DNA from: Wenjunlia vitaminophila DSM 41686
Lineage (GTDB): Bacteria; Actinomycetota; Actinomycetes; Streptomycetales; Streptomycetaceae
NCBI RefSeq assembly: GCF_000380165.1
Contig: NZ_KB904694.1
Coordinates: 1-34,831, forward strand
Reading direction: 5' to 3'
DNA length: 34,831 nt
Shown: in pieces, positions 8,670-19,477 of the stretch
How positions within the stretch are numbered: position 1 is the stretch's first letter
Layout: each line of letters starts with the position of its first letter
Made by a program: the position numbers and the translations under genes
The notes under the pieces: generated by a model
The model's database searches: none
What the model was told of the DNA's origin: nothing
The model's input: the letters and a program-made list of their open reading frames with translations, nothing else

Positions 8670-9352
8670 GGGCGCCGTCCCGACTTGCCGAGCAGCAGAC
8701 CGGAACGGGACCGGCCGTTGCGGGGCAGCCTCCCGGTGCCGTTGAGCCGACCCGTGCTGGTGAACCGGCCGCCCCGGCCGTTGGCGGTGGACAGCCAGCC
8801 GGAGGCGGCGCTGGAGCTGGCGCCGCTGTCGCCGGTCGCGACCGGGTCCCGTTCCAGCCGTCTGGCCAGTGCCATCACCCAGGGCACCACGAACGGGGCG
8901 AGCAGCAGGTCGTACAGGAGCGCCGACAGGGTGAGCCCGGTGAGTCCGACGTCACCCGCGGCGGTGTCACCGACCAGGGAACCGACGCCGGCGTGCAGCA
9001 GGGTGCTGGTCACCGCGGCTGCGGCGACCACGAACATCGGCTTGGCGATGGAACGCAGTTGCCCGTTCTCCGGCTTGACCAGCCCGGCGAGGTACCCGAT
9101 CAGACAGAGCACCAGGGCGAACCTGCCGGCGGCGTGGTCGGAGGGCGGGGAGATGTCGGTGAGCAGGCCGGCGGCGAAACCGACCACCGATCCGGCCATC
9201 GGCCCGTAGACGATGGCCAGTGCGACCACCACCAGCATGGTGAGGTCGGGGACGGCGCCGGGGAGCTGGAGCCTGGCCAGCGCGCTCACCTGGATGACCA
9301 GGGCGACCGCGAGCAGGACGGCGGGGAGTAGGACACGGTTGACGATCAGCAT
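8666..9352 (-). CDS. mreD: MreD, rod-shape membrane protein
   Basis: 228 residues with an ATG at 9352, three bases after the mreC stop. The first 175 or so residues are strongly hydrophobic with five or six membrane segments (for example TMLVVVALAIVYGPMAGSVVG and LTLSALLYDLLLAPFVVP), the size and layout of MreD. The last 50 or so residues are a serine/glycine/arginine-rich tail that is not part of the family core. MreD bridges MreC and the elongation PBP/RodA machinery in the membrane. Assignment rests on hydropathy and on its invariable place between mreC and mrdA, since MreD sequences are poorly conserved. Confidence 0.88.
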   Translation of the reverse strand: MLIVNRVLLPAVLLAVALVIQVSALARLQLPGAVPDLTMLVVVALAIVYGPMAGSVVGFAAGLLTDISPPSDHAAGRFALVLCLIGYLAGLVKPENGQLRSIAKPMFVVAAAAVTSTLLHAGVGSLVGDTAAGDVGLTGLTLSALLYDLLLAPFVVPWVMALARRLERDPVATGDSGASSSAASGWLSTANGRGGRFTSTGRLNGTGRLPRNGRSRSGLLLGKSGRRP

Positions 9353-9355
9353 CGG

Positions 9356-10513
9356 TCAGCCTCTCCTCGTACCTGCAGTGGTGGTGCCGGTTCTGCCCCC
9401 GTCCGGTGTGATGTCCGGTGGGACGCCGTCCGGCGAGTAGCCGTCGGCCTCGGGATCGGTGCCCTCGGCCTCGGTGCCGTCAGTGGCGGCGTCGGTGCCT
9501 TCGGCACCGGTTCCTCCGGTCTCGGTGCCCTCGGTACCGGTGGCGTCCGGGTCCAACGCGTTCGGGTCCGTGCCATCGCGCGCGGTTCCGGTGCCGGAGG
9601 TGTCCGGGGTCTTCTTGGGGGCCTTCTTCTTGGCGGCCTTGGTCGCGCTCTTCGGCTTGGGAGGCAGCACGCTGTCCCTGGGGTTCTTGCGCGGGGCCTC
9701 GACGACCACTCCGACGAGGTCGAGCTTGGTGAACGACACGAAGGGTTCGACCAGCAGGGTGCGGGTGAGGTTGCCCGTGGTCCGTTCCACCTCGACGATC
9801 CGTCCCACCGGCACCCCGGGGACGAACGGTTTGCCGCCCTGGGAACCGAAGGTCACCAACCGGTCGCCCGGGCGGACCTTGGCCTTGCCGTTGAGGAGCT
9901 GCACCCGCAACGGCCGGTCGCCCTGCCCCTTGGCGAACCCCAGCTCGGAGGTCCGCTCCAGGCGGGTGCCGACGGTGAAGTCAGGGTCTATGGCGAGCAC
10001 CACCGTGGCGGTGGACCTGCCCACCGTGCTGACCCGGCCGACCAGTCCGTCCCCGTTGATCACGGTCATGTCGCGGTCGATGCCGTCGTCGCTGCCCACG
10101 TCGATGGTGACGGTCCAGGACAGCCCCTGGGCGGCTCCTATCCCGATGATCTGTGCGGCCTTGACGCGGTACTGGCCCGCGCCGGCGGTGTTCAACAGCC
10201 GGTCAAGTTCCGCGGCGCGACGGCTGTCGGCCGCGTCACCGCTCAGCCGCTGTTTCAGTTCCGCGTTCTCCCGCTCGAGTTCGGCGACCCGGTCGGCCCG
10301 GTCCCCGGAATCGCGGACCGCCGTGATCGCGTCGCTGATCGGGTCGATCGCCGAGGAGACCCCTTCCTGCGCGGGGCCGAACACCGAGGCGGCGGCCGAC
10401 CGCGCTCCGTTCAGCGGGGACTCCTCACCGCCCCTGATGTCCACGGTGATCAGCGCGAACGCGATGGCGACCAGCAGCACCAACAGCAGCCGGCTCTCTC
10501 GGGTGTCCCTCAC
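9356..10513 (-). CDS. mreC: MreC, rod-shape-determining protein
   Basis: 385 residues from a GTG at 10513. An N-terminal membrane anchor (about 8-24), a coiled coil (about 70-92, VAELERENAELKQRL), then the two beta-barrel regions of MreC (about 115-275) with the family segment QIIGIGAAQGLSWTVTIDVGSDDGID and the VGRVSTVGRSTATVVLAIDP region. After about residue 280 there is a lysine-rich stretch, then an acidic Gly/Thr/Glu/Asp repeat tail (TGTEGTETGGTGAEGT type) of about 80 residues. The tail is extra relative to Bacillus or E. coli MreC and is encoded by repetitive DNA at about 9450-9560. MreC activates PBP2-RodA from the periplasmic face. It lies 126 bp after mreB, a gap in which I see no strong hairpin, so co-transcription is possible. 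Confidence 0.93.
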   Translation of the reverse strand: MRDTRESRLLLVLLVAIAFALITVDIRGGEESPLNGARSAAASVFGPAQEGVSSAIDPISDAITAVRDSGDRADRVAELERENAELKQRLSGDAADSRRAAELDRLLNTAGAGQYRVKAAQIIGIGAAQGLSWTVTIDVGSDDGIDRDMTVINGDGLVGRVSTVGRSTATVVLAIDPDFTVGTRLERTSELGFAKGQGDRPLRVQLLNGKAKVRPGDRLVTFGSQGGKPFVPGVPVGRIVEVERTTGNLTRTLLVEPFVSFTKLDLVGVVVEAPRKNPRDSVLPPKPKSATKAAKKKAPKKTPDTSGTGTARDGTDPNALDPDATGTEGTETGGTGAEGTDAATDGTEAEGTDPEADGYSPDGVPPDITPDGGRTGTTTAGTRRG

Positions 10514-10639
10514 GGTGCGCGGCAGTGCCTTCCTCGTCGGACCGGCTCGGCCCTTGGTGCCGGTGCCCGGTCAGCAGTGTCCTGCCCTAGATGGAACGGC
10601 CCCTCCCAGCGGATGGTTTCGCCAGGTCAGGCCAATGTT

Positions 10640-11674
10640 CTATCGGCGGGGCTGGGAATCGAGTACCTGCTGCAACGCCTCGAACTCCTCCACGCACTTG
10701 CCCGCACCCAGGGCCACGGAGTCCAACGGAACCTCGGCGGTGTGGATGGGCATGCCGGTCTCCCGGCGCAGCCGCTCGTCCAGGCCACGCAGCAGGCCGC
10801 CGCCGCCTGTCAGCACGATACCCCGGTCCATGATGTCCCCGGACAGCTCGGGCGGGCACTTGTCCAGGGTGGTCTTGACCGCGTCGACGATCGCGTTGAC
10901 CGGCTCCTCGATGGCCTTGCGCACCTCGGCCGCGGAGATCACCACCGTCTTGGGCAGTCCGCTGACCAGGTCACGGCCCCGGATCTCGGTGTGCTCGTCG
11001 TCGTCTCCGACGTCGAACGCGGATCCGATGGTCATCTTGATGTGTTCGGCGGTGCGCTCACCGAGCAGCAGGGAGTACTCCTTCTTGATGTGCTGGATGA
11101 TCGCGTTGTCCAGCTCGTCCCCCGCCACCCGGATGGACTGCGCCGTGACGATCCCCCCCAGGGAGATCACCGCCACCTCGGTGGTGCCGCCGCCGATGTC
11201 CACCACCATGTTCCCGGTCGCCTCGTGCACCGGGAGCCCGGCCCCGATCGCCGCGGCCATCGGCTCCTCGATGATGTGCACGGTACGCGCCCCCGCCTGC
11301 GAGGACGCCTCGATCACGGCGCGACGCTCCACCCCGGTGATCCCGGACGGCACGCACACCACCACCCGGGGGCGGGCGAGGTAGCGCCGGCGGTGGATCT
11401 TCAGGATGAAGTAGCGCAGCATCCTTTCGGTGATCTCGAAGTCAGCGATCACACCGTCCTTGAGGGGCCGGATCGCCACGATGTTGCCGGGCGTGCGACC
11501 GATCATCTTCTTCGCCTCGGCGCCGACCGCCAGAATGCCGCCCGTATTGGTGTTGATGGCGACGACGGACGGTTCGTTGAGGACGATACCGCGGCCTCTG
11601 ACGTACACCAGCGTATTGGCGGTCCCGAGGTCAACAGCCATGTCACGGCCGATGAACGACATGTTGTTCGCCAT
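10640..11674 (-). CDS. mreB: MreB, bacterial actin of the rod complex
   Basis: 344 residues with an ATG at 11674. The actin fold nucleotide site is clear: phosphate-1 loop [11 protein letters not shown] near residues 15-25, [16 protein letters not shown], the phosphate-2 motif [18 protein letters not shown], and the adenosine motif [15 protein letters not shown] near the C-terminus. The length is that of the MreB family. MreB filaments under the membrane position the MreC-MreD-PBP2-RodA wall synthase whose genes follow directly. In filamentous actinomycetes MreB often acts mainly in spore-wall formation rather than vegetative rod shape; which applies here cannot be told from sequence. Confidence 0.96.
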   Translation of the reverse strand: MANNMSFIGRDMAVDLGTANTLVYVRGRGIVLNEPSVVAINTNTGGILAVGAEAKKMIGRTPGNIVAIRPLKDGVIADFEITERMLRYFILKIHRRRYLARPRVVVCVPSGITGVERRAVIEASSQAGARTVHIIEEPMAAAIGAGLPVHEATGNMVVDIGGGTTEVAVISLGGIVTAQSIRVAGDELDNAIIQHIKKEYSLLLGERTAEHIKMTIGSAFDVGDDDEHTEIRGRDLVSGLPKTVVISAAEVRKAIEEPVNAIVDAVKTTLDKCPPELSGDIMDRGIVLTGGGGLLRGLDERLRRETGMPIHTAEVPLDSVALGAGKCVEEFEALQQVLDSQPRR

Positions 11675-12014
11675 GGGTATGCGGAAGCCTTCCCGAGCTG
11701 AAGCGATGAGGGCGGCAGGCGTGTGAGGAGGAGAGCATTCGGTCCTGGGACCGGGATTCCATGGTAATCACGCCTGTCCGGGCGGGCATTGGCGGGTGCC
11801 GCTGCAATTGTCAGCTTAAGGACTGATCGTCCCCTGTATTGGTGACGCCGTGTCGGGACGATTGGTGCCGTTGGCCCAGCGCGGCACCCGTGGGGCGCGG
11901 TCGCTGGGCCAGGTGGCCGTCCCCCCGTGTGACAACCGGCTTCACCCGGCCAGCCGTCAGACAGGCAGGGGTCGGTCGGCTCGGGCACGATCCGGTCGGA
12001 CTGACGACCCGCGG
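11675..12014. other. 340-bp intergenic region upstream of mreB, downstream of ndk
   Basis: No gene-like ORF. It holds a likely ndk terminator (11872-11911, listed separately) and, nearer mreB, the leader and presumably the promoter of the mre operon. Somewhat AT-richer patches on the minus strand around 11760-11830 (including CTTAAGCTGACAATTGC) are the likeliest promoter area, but no convincing -35/-10 pair was identified. Confidence 0.4.
11872..11911 (-). terminator. Hairpin terminator downstream of ndk
   Basis: Perfect 10-bp arms, TGGCCCAGCG at 11872-11881 and CGCTGGGCCA at 11902-11911, with a 20-nt GC-rich loop, about 100 nt beyond the ndk stop. No T run. It separates ndk from the mre operon. 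Confidence 0.5.
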
Positions 12015-12428
12015 TCAGACCAGCCCGGGGAAGAAGATCTTCACCTCGCGCTCGGCGGACTCCTCCGAGTCCGAGGCGTGGATCAGGTTCTCCCGCACCT
12101 CCACCCCGTAGTCCCCACGGATGCTGCCGGGGGCCGCGGCGATCGGGTCGGTGGCCCCGGCCAGTGCCCGCACACCAGGAATGACCCGCGCCCCCTCAAC
12201 GATCATAGCCACGCTGGGCCCGCTCGCCATGAACTCCACCAGCGGGCCGTAGAAGTCCTTCCCGGCGTGTTCGGCATAGTGCAGTTCGAGCGTCTCCCGA
12301 TCAAAGGTCCGGAGTTCCATGGCCGTGATCCGCCAGTCGGCCTTGCGCTCGATCCGGCCAACGATCTCACCGATCAGCCCCCGGCGGACACCGTCGGGCT
12401 TGATCAGGACGAGGGTGCGCTGGGTCAC
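12015..12428 (-). CDS. ndk: Nucleoside diphosphate kinase
   Basis: 137 residues, full family length. It transfers the gamma phosphate from ATP to other nucleoside diphosphates through a phosphohistidine, here His117 in the signature NLIHASDS. The N-terminal TLVLIKPDGVRRGLIGEI, the RxLxGxTDP-type segment (ALAGATDPIAAAPGSIRGDYG) and the ending are all typical. The GTG start at 12428 is preceded by AGGAG at a good distance. It follows DUF4233 and folC on the same strand, the usual actinobacterial order, and probably shares their transcript. Confidence 0.97.
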   Translation of the reverse strand: MTQRTLVLIKPDGVRRGLIGEIVGRIERKADWRITAMELRTFDRETLELHYAEHAGKDFYGPLVEFMASGPSVAMIVEGARVIPGVRALAGATDPIAAAPGSIRGDYGVEVRENLIHASDSEESAEREVKIFFPGLV

Positions 12429-12506
12429 GTGCGGCTCCTAGAAAGGGGAAGAGGAATCGGCAAGTGGGAAGACATTACCCGGCGGGGGAATTGACGTGGG
12501 AACCAG

Positions 12507-12842
12507 CTAGGCACCCTCCGCCGCACGGGCCGCCTTGATCATGTCGATACGACGCCCGTAGTACACGGCCGCCCACCACAGCGCACCGAACGCCACTCCC
12601 AGCACGAACATCAACGGCACCACAAAACCGCTGGCGACCAGGGCGACCTGCAACACCCAGCCGATCATGACACCCCACGGGCGGTTGACCACACCGCACA
12701 GCACCACGCACAGCAGCATCGCCGGCCCGCTGACCGCCCACACCGTGGCCGCGGACAGACCGGAGAGCTCCATGGCGGCCAGCCCGGCGAAACCGATGAT
12801 CATCGCTTCGGCGACCAGGGTGGCCGCGCACAGAGTCCGCAT
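12507..12842 (-). CDS. DUF4233 small membrane protein
   Basis: 111 residues with an ATG at 12842, starting 6 nt after the folC stop, so almost certainly co-transcribed with it. Four hydrophobic segments fill nearly the whole chain (from MIIGFAGLAAMELSG to FVLGVAFGALWWAAVYYG), ending in a short basic cytoplasmic tail (RRIDMIKAARAAEGA). The segments and the location between folC and ndk match the DUF4233 family, which is conserved in actinobacteria and has no known function. Confidence 0.85.
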   Translation of the reverse strand: MRTLCAATLVAEAMIIGFAGLAAMELSGLSAATVWAVSGPAMLLCVVLCGVVNRPWGVMIGWVLQVALVASGFVVPLMFVLGVAFGALWWAAVYYGRRIDMIKAARAAEGA

Positions 12843-12848
12843 GGTGTC

Positions 12849-14234
12849 TCACTCCTTGCCCAGCAGCAGCCGGGCCTCTCCGACGGTAATGACCGAACCG
12901 GTGACCAGGACCCCGGCACCGGCGAACGCGCCCTCCTCCTCGGCCAGCTCCACCGCGGCCTCCAGCGCGTCGTCCAGCCTGGGCTCCACCCGCACCCGTT
13001 CCGCACCGAAGATGTCCACGGCGAGCGCGGCCAGTTCGTCCACCGGGGTGGCGCGCGGGCTGGAGTTCTGGGTGACGACGACCTCGGCGAAGATCGGCTC
13101 GAACGCCTCGAGCAGCCCCGCGGTGTCCTTGCCCTGGCTGGTGCCGACCACGCCCACCAGACGGGTGAAGTCGAACGCCTCGCTGACCGCGCCCGCCGTC
13201 GCGGCTGCGCCCGCCGGGTTGTGCGCCGCGTCCACCAGCACGGTGGGGCCGTGCCGCACCACCTCCAAGCGGCCCGGCGAGGTCACCCTGGACAGGGCTG
13301 AACGCACGACGTCGATGTCGAGCGGTTCGGTCTGGCTCGAGCCCACCCCGAAGAACGCCTCGACCGCGGCGAGCGCCACCGCGGCGTTGTGGGCCTGGTG
13401 CGCGCCGTGCAGCGGCAGGAACAGGTCCGGGTACTCCCCGCCGAGCCCGCGCAGGGTCAGCAGCTGTCCGTCCACGGCCAGCTCCCGGCGCAGCACCCCG
13501 AACTCCATGCCCTCCCGGGCCACCGTGGCGTCCATCTCGACCGCGTGCTTGAGCAGGGTCTGGGCGGCGTCCACCGGCTGCTGGGCCAGGACCACCACCG
13601 GGCCGGGGGCGCCCTCGCCGGCCCGCCGGCTCGCCTTGATGATGCCGGCCTTCTCCTTCGCGATCTCGCCCGGCGTGCTGCCGAGCCGATCGGTGTGGTC
13701 CAGGGCGATGGGCGTGACCACGGCGACGGTGGCGTCCACCACGTTGGTCGCGTCCCACCCGCCGCCCATGCCGACCTCCACCACCGCCACGTCCACCGGG
13801 GCGTCGGCGAAGGCGGCGAACGCCATGCCGGTCAGCACCTCGAAGAACGACATCCGGTGCGGCTGGGCGGCGTCCACCATCGCCACGTACGGCGCCAGCT
13901 CCTGGTAGACCTCAACGAACCGCTCGGCGCTGATCGGCTCGCCGTCCAGGCTGATCCGCTCGGTGACGGACTGGACATGGGGGCTGGTGTACCGACCCGT
14001 GCGGAACTGGAACCCGCCGAGCAGTCGCTCCACGATCCTGGCCGTACTGGTCTTGCCGTTGGTTCCGGTGATGTGGATGGCCGGGTAGGTCCGCTGAGGC
14101 TCTCCGAGCACGTCCATCAGGGCCCGGATGCGGTCCAGCGACGGCTCCAGCCGGGTCTCCGGCCACCTGGAGGCCAGCTCGGCCTCCACCTCACGCAACG
14201 CGGCTCGGTCATCCGGCCGGGGTTCGTCACTCAC
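12849..14234 (-). CDS. folC: Bifunctional folylpolyglutamate/dihydrofolate synthase
   Basis: 461 residues from a GTG at 14234. A Mur-ligase-fold ATP-dependent enzyme that adds glutamate to folates and, in many bacteria, also makes dihydrofolate. The P-loop is GTNGKT (57-62), followed by TGRYTSPHVQSVTERISLDG, the central-domain VVEVGMGGGWDATNVVD, ALDHTDRLG with its lysine-bearing KEKAGIIK, and the C-terminal AHNPAGA motif. The length is normal. It lies just after valS, behind a compact hairpin, and directly before DUF4233 and ndk. Confidence 0.95.
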   Translation of the reverse strand: MSDEPRPDDRAALREVEAELASRWPETRLEPSLDRIRALMDVLGEPQRTYPAIHITGTNGKTSTARIVERLLGGFQFRTGRYTSPHVQSVTERISLDGEPISAERFVEVYQELAPYVAMVDAAQPHRMSFFEVLTGMAFAAFADAPVDVAVVEVGMGGGWDATNVVDATVAVVTPIALDHTDRLGSTPGEIAKEKAGIIKASRRAGEGAPGPVVVLAQQPVDAAQTLLKHAVEMDATVAREGMEFGVLRRELAVDGQLLTLRGLGGEYPDLFLPLHGAHQAHNAAVALAAVEAFFGVGSSQTEPLDIDVVRSALSRVTSPGRLEVVRHGPTVLVDAAHNPAGAAATAGAVSEAFDFTRLVGVVGTSQGKDTAGLLEAFEPIFAEVVVTQNSSPRATPVDELAALAVDIFGAERVRVEPRLDDALEAAVELAEEEGAFAGAGVLVTGSVITVGEARLLLGKE

Positions 14235-14268
14235 GCGCCCCAGTCTACGGAGCCGACCCGGGCCCCTG

Positions 14269-14293
14269 CCCGGGGGCGCCGCGCGCCCCCGGG
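14269..14293 (-). terminator. Hairpin between valS and folC
   Basis: Perfect 10-bp arms, CCCGGGGGCG at 14269-14278 and CGCCCCCGGG at 14284-14293, with a 5-nt loop, 24 nt after the valS stop and 35 nt before the folC start. Likely a valS terminator or attenuating hairpin. Confidence 0.6.
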
Positions 14294-14316
14294 GGAACCC
14301 GGACGGAGTCCGCGGC

Positions 14317-16953
14317 TCAGGACCGGGGCAGCGCCGCGAGCTGGTTGGTGAGGCGGGTGACCTCCTGTTCAGCGGTGGCCAGGCGCTCCCGGATGCGGCC
14401 CACCACCTGGTCCGGCGCCTTGGCCAGGAACGCCTCGTTGGAGAGCTTGGCGGAGGTCTGGTCCCGCTCCTTCTCCGCGGCGCGCAGGTCCTTCGTCAGA
14501 CGCTTGCGTTCGGCCTCCACGTCGATCGCACCGGACAGGTCCAGGGCCACCACCGCACCGGCCACCGGCAAGGTGGCGGTGACGCGGAAGTCCTCGCCCT
14601 CGGGGTCCAGGCGCAGGAGCTGCCGGATCGCCTCCTGGTGCGGGATCAGCACGGTGCCGTCCAGGGTCAGCCTCGCCGGCACCCGCTGGCCGGGCTTGAG
14701 GCCCTGCTCGGCGCGGAACCTGCGGACCTCGGTGACCAGTTGCTGCACGGCGGCGATCTCCGCCTCGGCCGCGGCGTCCCGGAAGCCGCTGTCCCGCGGC
14801 CACTCGGCGACCACCACGGACTCCCGCCCGGTGAGCGCGGTCCACAGGGCCTCGGTGACGAACGGGACGACCGGGTGGAGCAGCCTCAGCATGACCTCGA
14901 GGACCTCGCCGAGCACCCGGCGGGTGGCGGTGGCCGCTGCCCCGCCCTGGGCCAGGGTGGTCTTGGAGAGCTCCACGTACCAGTCGAAGACCTCGTCCCA
15001 GGCGAAGTGGAACAGGGCGTCGGAGACCTTGGCGAACTGGTAGTCCTCGTAGTAGGCGTCCGCCTCGGCGACCGTGGCGTTGAGCCTGGACAGGATCCAC
15101 CGGTCGGCGGCGGTCAGCTCGTCGGGGGCGGGCAACGGCCCCTGGACCGTGGCCCCGTTCATCAGGGCGAAGCGGGTGGCGTTCCAGATCTTGTTGCAGA
15201 AGTTCCGCGACGCCTGGACCCAGTCCTCGCCGATCGGCACGTCCACCCCGGGATTGGCGCCCCTGGCCAGGGTGAACCGCACGGCGTCCGAGCCGTAGCG
15301 GTTCATCCAGTCCAGCGGATCGACCGCGTTCCCGCCCGACTTCGACATCTTCTTGCCGAACTGGTCCCGGACCAGGCCGTGCAGGGCGACGACGGGGAAC
15401 GGCGGGACGCCGTCCATCGCGTACAACCCGAACATCATCATCCGGGCGACCCAGAAGAAGAGGATGTCGTACCCGGTGACCAGGACGGAGTTCGGATAGA
15501 ACTTCTCCAGGCTGGCGGTGCGGTCCGGCCAGCCGAGCGTGGAGAAGGGCCACAGCCCGGACGAGAACCAGGTGTCCAGGACGTCCTCGTCCTGCCGCCA
15601 GCCAGGACCGGTCGGCGGCTCCTCGTCAGGACCCGGGCAGACCACCTCGCCGTTGGGCCCGTACCAGATCGGGATGCGGTGCCCCCACCAGAGCTGCCGG
15701 GAGATGCACCAGTCGTGCATGTTGTCCATCCAGCCGAAGTAGCGCGGCTCCATCTCCTTGGGGTGGATGGTGACCCGACCGTCGCGCACCGCGTCCCCGG
15801 CGGCCTTGGCCAACGGGCCGACCTTGACCCACCACTGGAGGGACTGGCGCGGCTCGATGGTCGTCTTGCACCGGGAGCAGTGTCCGACCGCGTGGACGTA
15901 GGGCCGCTTCTCGGCCACGATCCGGCCGTCGGCGCGCAGCGCGGCGACAATCGCGGACCGGGCCTCGAACCGGTCCAGCCCCTGGAACGGGCCGTGCGCG
16001 GTGATCACCCCGCGCTCGTCGAGGACCGCCAGGGACGGCAGGTCGTGGCGGCGGCCGATCTCGAAGTCGTTGGGGTCGTGGGCCGGGGTGACCTTGACCG
16101 CACCGGTGCCGAACTCCGGGTCCACGTGGGGGTCCGCGACCACGGGGATGCGCCGCCCGGTCAGCGGCAGCTCGATCTCGGTGCCGACCAGGTGCCGGTA
16201 CCGCTCGTCGTCCGGGTGGACGGCGACCGCCGTGTCCCCGAGCATGGTCTCGGCCCGGGTGGTGGCGACCACGATGGCGGCGTCTCCGTCGCCGTACCGG
16301 ATGGAGACCAGCTCGCCGTCGTCGTCCTGGTACTCGACCTCGATGTCGGAGATGGCGGTGAGACAGCGCGGGCACCAGTTGATGATGCGCTCGGCACGGT
16401 AGATCAGGCCGTCCTCGTAGAGCCGCTTGAACATCGTCCGCACGGCCCTGGACAGCCCCTCGTCCATGGTGAAGCGCTGGCGTGACCAGTCCACGCCGTC
16501 GCCGAGGCGCCGCATCTGGCCAAGGATGCGCCCCCCGGACTCCTCCTTCCACTGCCAGACCCGCTCCACGAACGCGTCACGGCCCAGGTCGTGTCGGGAC
16601 TTGCCCTCCCTGGCCAGTTCACGTTCGACGACGTTCTGGGTGGCGATGCCCGCGTGGTCCATGCCGGGCTGCCACAGCGCCTCGTAGCCCTGCATCCGCT
16701 TCCTGCGGGTCAGCGCGTCGATGAGGGTGTGCTCGAAGGCGTGGCCCAGGTGCAGGCTGCCGGTGACGTTCGGCGGCGGGATGACGACGGTGAACGGAGG
16801 CTTGCTGCTCTTGTCGTGTGCCTCGAAGTAACCAGCGGCTACCCAGCGCTCGTACAGCGTCTCCTCTACCTCAGCGGGCGTGTACTGGGTGGGCAGATGC
16901 TCGGGCGCGCTGGAATGCCCCTCGTTGGTGGGGCGCTGGTTAGTGTCGGTCAC
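14317..16953 (-). CDS. valS: Valyl-tRNA synthetase
   Basis: Class I aminoacyl-tRNA synthetase that charges tRNA-Val. The GTG at 16953 is taken as the start, giving 878 residues, the usual family size. An open frame continues 37 codons upstream but has no similarity and would run into the divergent gene's leader. Motifs: class I signature HLGH (68-71) in [20 protein letters not shown] at 535-539, the CP1 editing region between them ([19 protein letters not shown]), and an intact C-terminal coiled coil (about 805-878, [19 protein letters not shown]) that binds tRNA. It is divergent from the membrane-protein gene at 17085, with 131 bp between starts. Confidence 0.96.
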   Translation of the reverse strand: MTDTNQRPTNEGHSSAPEHLPTQYTPAEVEETLYERWVAAGYFEAHDKSSKPPFTVVIPPPNVTGSLHLGHAFEHTLIDALTRRKRMQGYEALWQPGMDHAGIATQNVVERELAREGKSRHDLGRDAFVERVWQWKEESGGRILGQMRRLGDGVDWSRQRFTMDEGLSRAVRTMFKRLYEDGLIYRAERIINWCPRCLTAISDIEVEYQDDDGELVSIRYGDGDAAIVVATTRAETMLGDTAVAVHPDDERYRHLVGTEIELPLTGRRIPVVADPHVDPEFGTGAVKVTPAHDPNDFEIGRRHDLPSLAVLDERGVITAHGPFQGLDRFEARSAIVAALRADGRIVAEKRPYVHAVGHCSRCKTTIEPRQSLQWWVKVGPLAKAAGDAVRDGRVTIHPKEMEPRYFGWMDNMHDWCISRQLWWGHRIPIWYGPNGEVVCPGPDEEPPTGPGWRQDEDVLDTWFSSGLWPFSTLGWPDRTASLEKFYPNSVLVTGYDILFFWVARMMMFGLYAMDGVPPFPVVALHGLVRDQFGKKMSKSGGNAVDPLDWMNRYGSDAVRFTLARGANPGVDVPIGEDWVQASRNFCNKIWNATRFALMNGATVQGPLPAPDELTAADRWILSRLNATVAEADAYYEDYQFAKVSDALFHFAWDEVFDWYVELSKTTLAQGGAAATATRRVLGEVLEVMLRLLHPVVPFVTEALWTALTGRESVVVAEWPRDSGFRDAAAEAEIAAVQQLVTEVRRFRAEQGLKPGQRVPARLTLDGTVLIPHQEAIRQLLRLDPEGEDFRVTATLPVAGAVVALDLSGAIDVEAERKRLTKDLRAAEKERDQTSAKLSNEAFLAKAPDQVVGRIRERLATAEQEVTRLTNQLAALPRS

Positions 16954-17084
16954 GACCGCCAGTGTACGGAAGCGGCGCCCACGCTCACGAACGCATAACC
17001 ATGGCAACCCCCGGCCGATGGCGCGCGTCGGAGTCCGAGAGGATGTCCGGCCCAGAGCAACCATCCCGAGGAGCTCCTACCGAG

Positions 17085-18011
17085 ATGAGCAACTACCAGC
17101 CGGGTGCCCAGCCACCGCAGCCGGGGTTCGGACCGCAGCCGGGGTTCGGACCGCCGTCGGCGTACCCGGCGCCCGCCCAGCCCCAGCCGGGCCAGGTACC
17201 GCCGCCGTCCGGCCACGGCCACCCACAGCCCGGCTACGGGACCGGCCCCCACCCCGGGTACGGCTACGGCCCCGGGTACCCGTACGCGCCCCAGCCGCAG
17301 CCCGGGTACGGCCCGTCCACGCCGCCGCCGTCCCCCGGCGGCGGACGGCGCACCGGCCTGGTCGTCGCCGGCCTGGCCACCGCGGTGGCGCTGGCCGTGG
17401 CCGGGGTGTTAGTGGTTCCGCGGCTGCTTCCCGAGGACGACCCGGACCCGGCGTACGAGCTGCGTTCCCCCGAGCGGTTCGCCGGCCCGGACGGCCTGGT
17501 CTACGCGCTCGAGGAGGACGAGGACGGCAACGACCACAGCGGAACCACCTACCCCGACCTCAGCGCCGACGGCAAGGACCTCACGCGCGTCAACCCCACC
17601 TTCCGCGCCAAGGACGCCGAGTACCCGTTCTACTCGGTGAGCGCGGCCTACGGGGCGATCAAGGACCCGGAGGCCGCGATGAACGCGCAGATGCAGGACA
17701 AGCGCGACCGGGGCTTCAAGGTGGTCGGCACGCCCAGGGACTTCGACCCGCGGGCCAGCGGGGACGAGGGCGACGTGCGCATCCGGTGCGTGGTGCTGGA
17801 ACGGCACGAGGAGGGCGACACGGACTACTACATGGGGACCTGCGGTTGGGCGAACCGAAGCACCATGGGCATGGTCGCCGAGTTCGCCGGGAACGACGGC
17901 GCCCGGCCCAGCGAATCCGACCTGGAGGAGCTGTGCGAGATGACCATCACCATCCGCAAGAACATGCAGGTCGCCGCGGGCTCCTCAAACGAGCACGGCG
18001 CTCGGACCTGA
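17085..18011 (+). CDS. Proline/glycine/tyrosine-rich single-pass membrane protein
   Basis: 308 residues from an ATG at 17085, preceded by GAGGAG 11 nt upstream; in-frame ATGs further up lack a site. The first 90 or so residues are cytoplasmic, disordered and made of P-Q-P-G-[FY]-G repeats, a common actinobacterial N-terminus. One membrane helix follows (about 91-113), then an exported domain of about 190 residues with several acidic stretches and two cysteines. The external domain (YPFYSVSAAYGAIKDPEAAMNAQMQ, RCVVLERHEEGD, MGTCGWANRSTMGMV) is not assigned to any family I recognise; the type is widespread in this phylum as a hypothetical protein. Codon 109 (17409-17411) is TTA, a rare codon in such genomes. 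Convergent with clpX, 50 bp apart. Confidence 0.82.
   Translation: MSNYQPGAQPPQPGFGPQPGFGPPSAYPAPAQPQPGQVPPPSGHGHPQPGYGTGPHPGYGYGPGYPYAPQPQPGYGPSTPPPSPGGGRRTGLVVAGLATAVALAVAGVLVVPRLLPEDDPDPAYELRSPERFAGPDGLVYALEEDEDGNDHSGTTYPDLSADGKDLTRVNPTFRAKDAEYPFYSVSAAYGAIKDPEAAMNAQMQDKRDRGFKVVGTPRDFDPRASGDEGDVRIRCVVLERHEEGDTDYYMGTCGWANRSTMGMVAEFAGNDGARPSESDLEELCEMTITIRKNMQVAAGSSNEHGART
17115..17150 (+). repeat. Perfect 18-bp tandem duplication in the proline-rich region
   Basis: CCGCAGCCGGGGTTCGGA occurs at 17115-17132 and again at 17133-17150 without a mismatch, encoding two copies of PQPGFG. Perfect identity suggests a recent slippage duplication. Confidence 0.85.
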
Positions 18012-18061
18012 CCGCGGGCCGGCCGCGCCCACGGACGGTCCGCGGGCGCCGGCGGGGCCGC

Positions 18062-19345
<1,284 letters not shown>

Positions 19346-19434
19346 GAGGTGCTTCTCCTTCGCCTCGGTCCCTGGTTTCCGCGAGACCTGGTGCTTGGTA
19401 TCCGACCGTACCCTGACTGGCCCGGTCAATGGCC

Positions 19435-19469
19435 CCCCTTGGGCCGACTTCGTCCGTCGGCCCAAGGGG
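19435..19469 (-). terminator. Strong hairpin terminator after clpP2
   Basis: Perfect 14-bp stem: CCCCTTGGGCCGAC at 19435-19448 pairs with 19456-19469 around a 7-nt loop, starting 8 nt after the clpP2 stop. It should end the clpP1-clpP2 transcript before clpX. Confidence 0.8.
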
Positions 19470-19477
19470 ACTTCACG

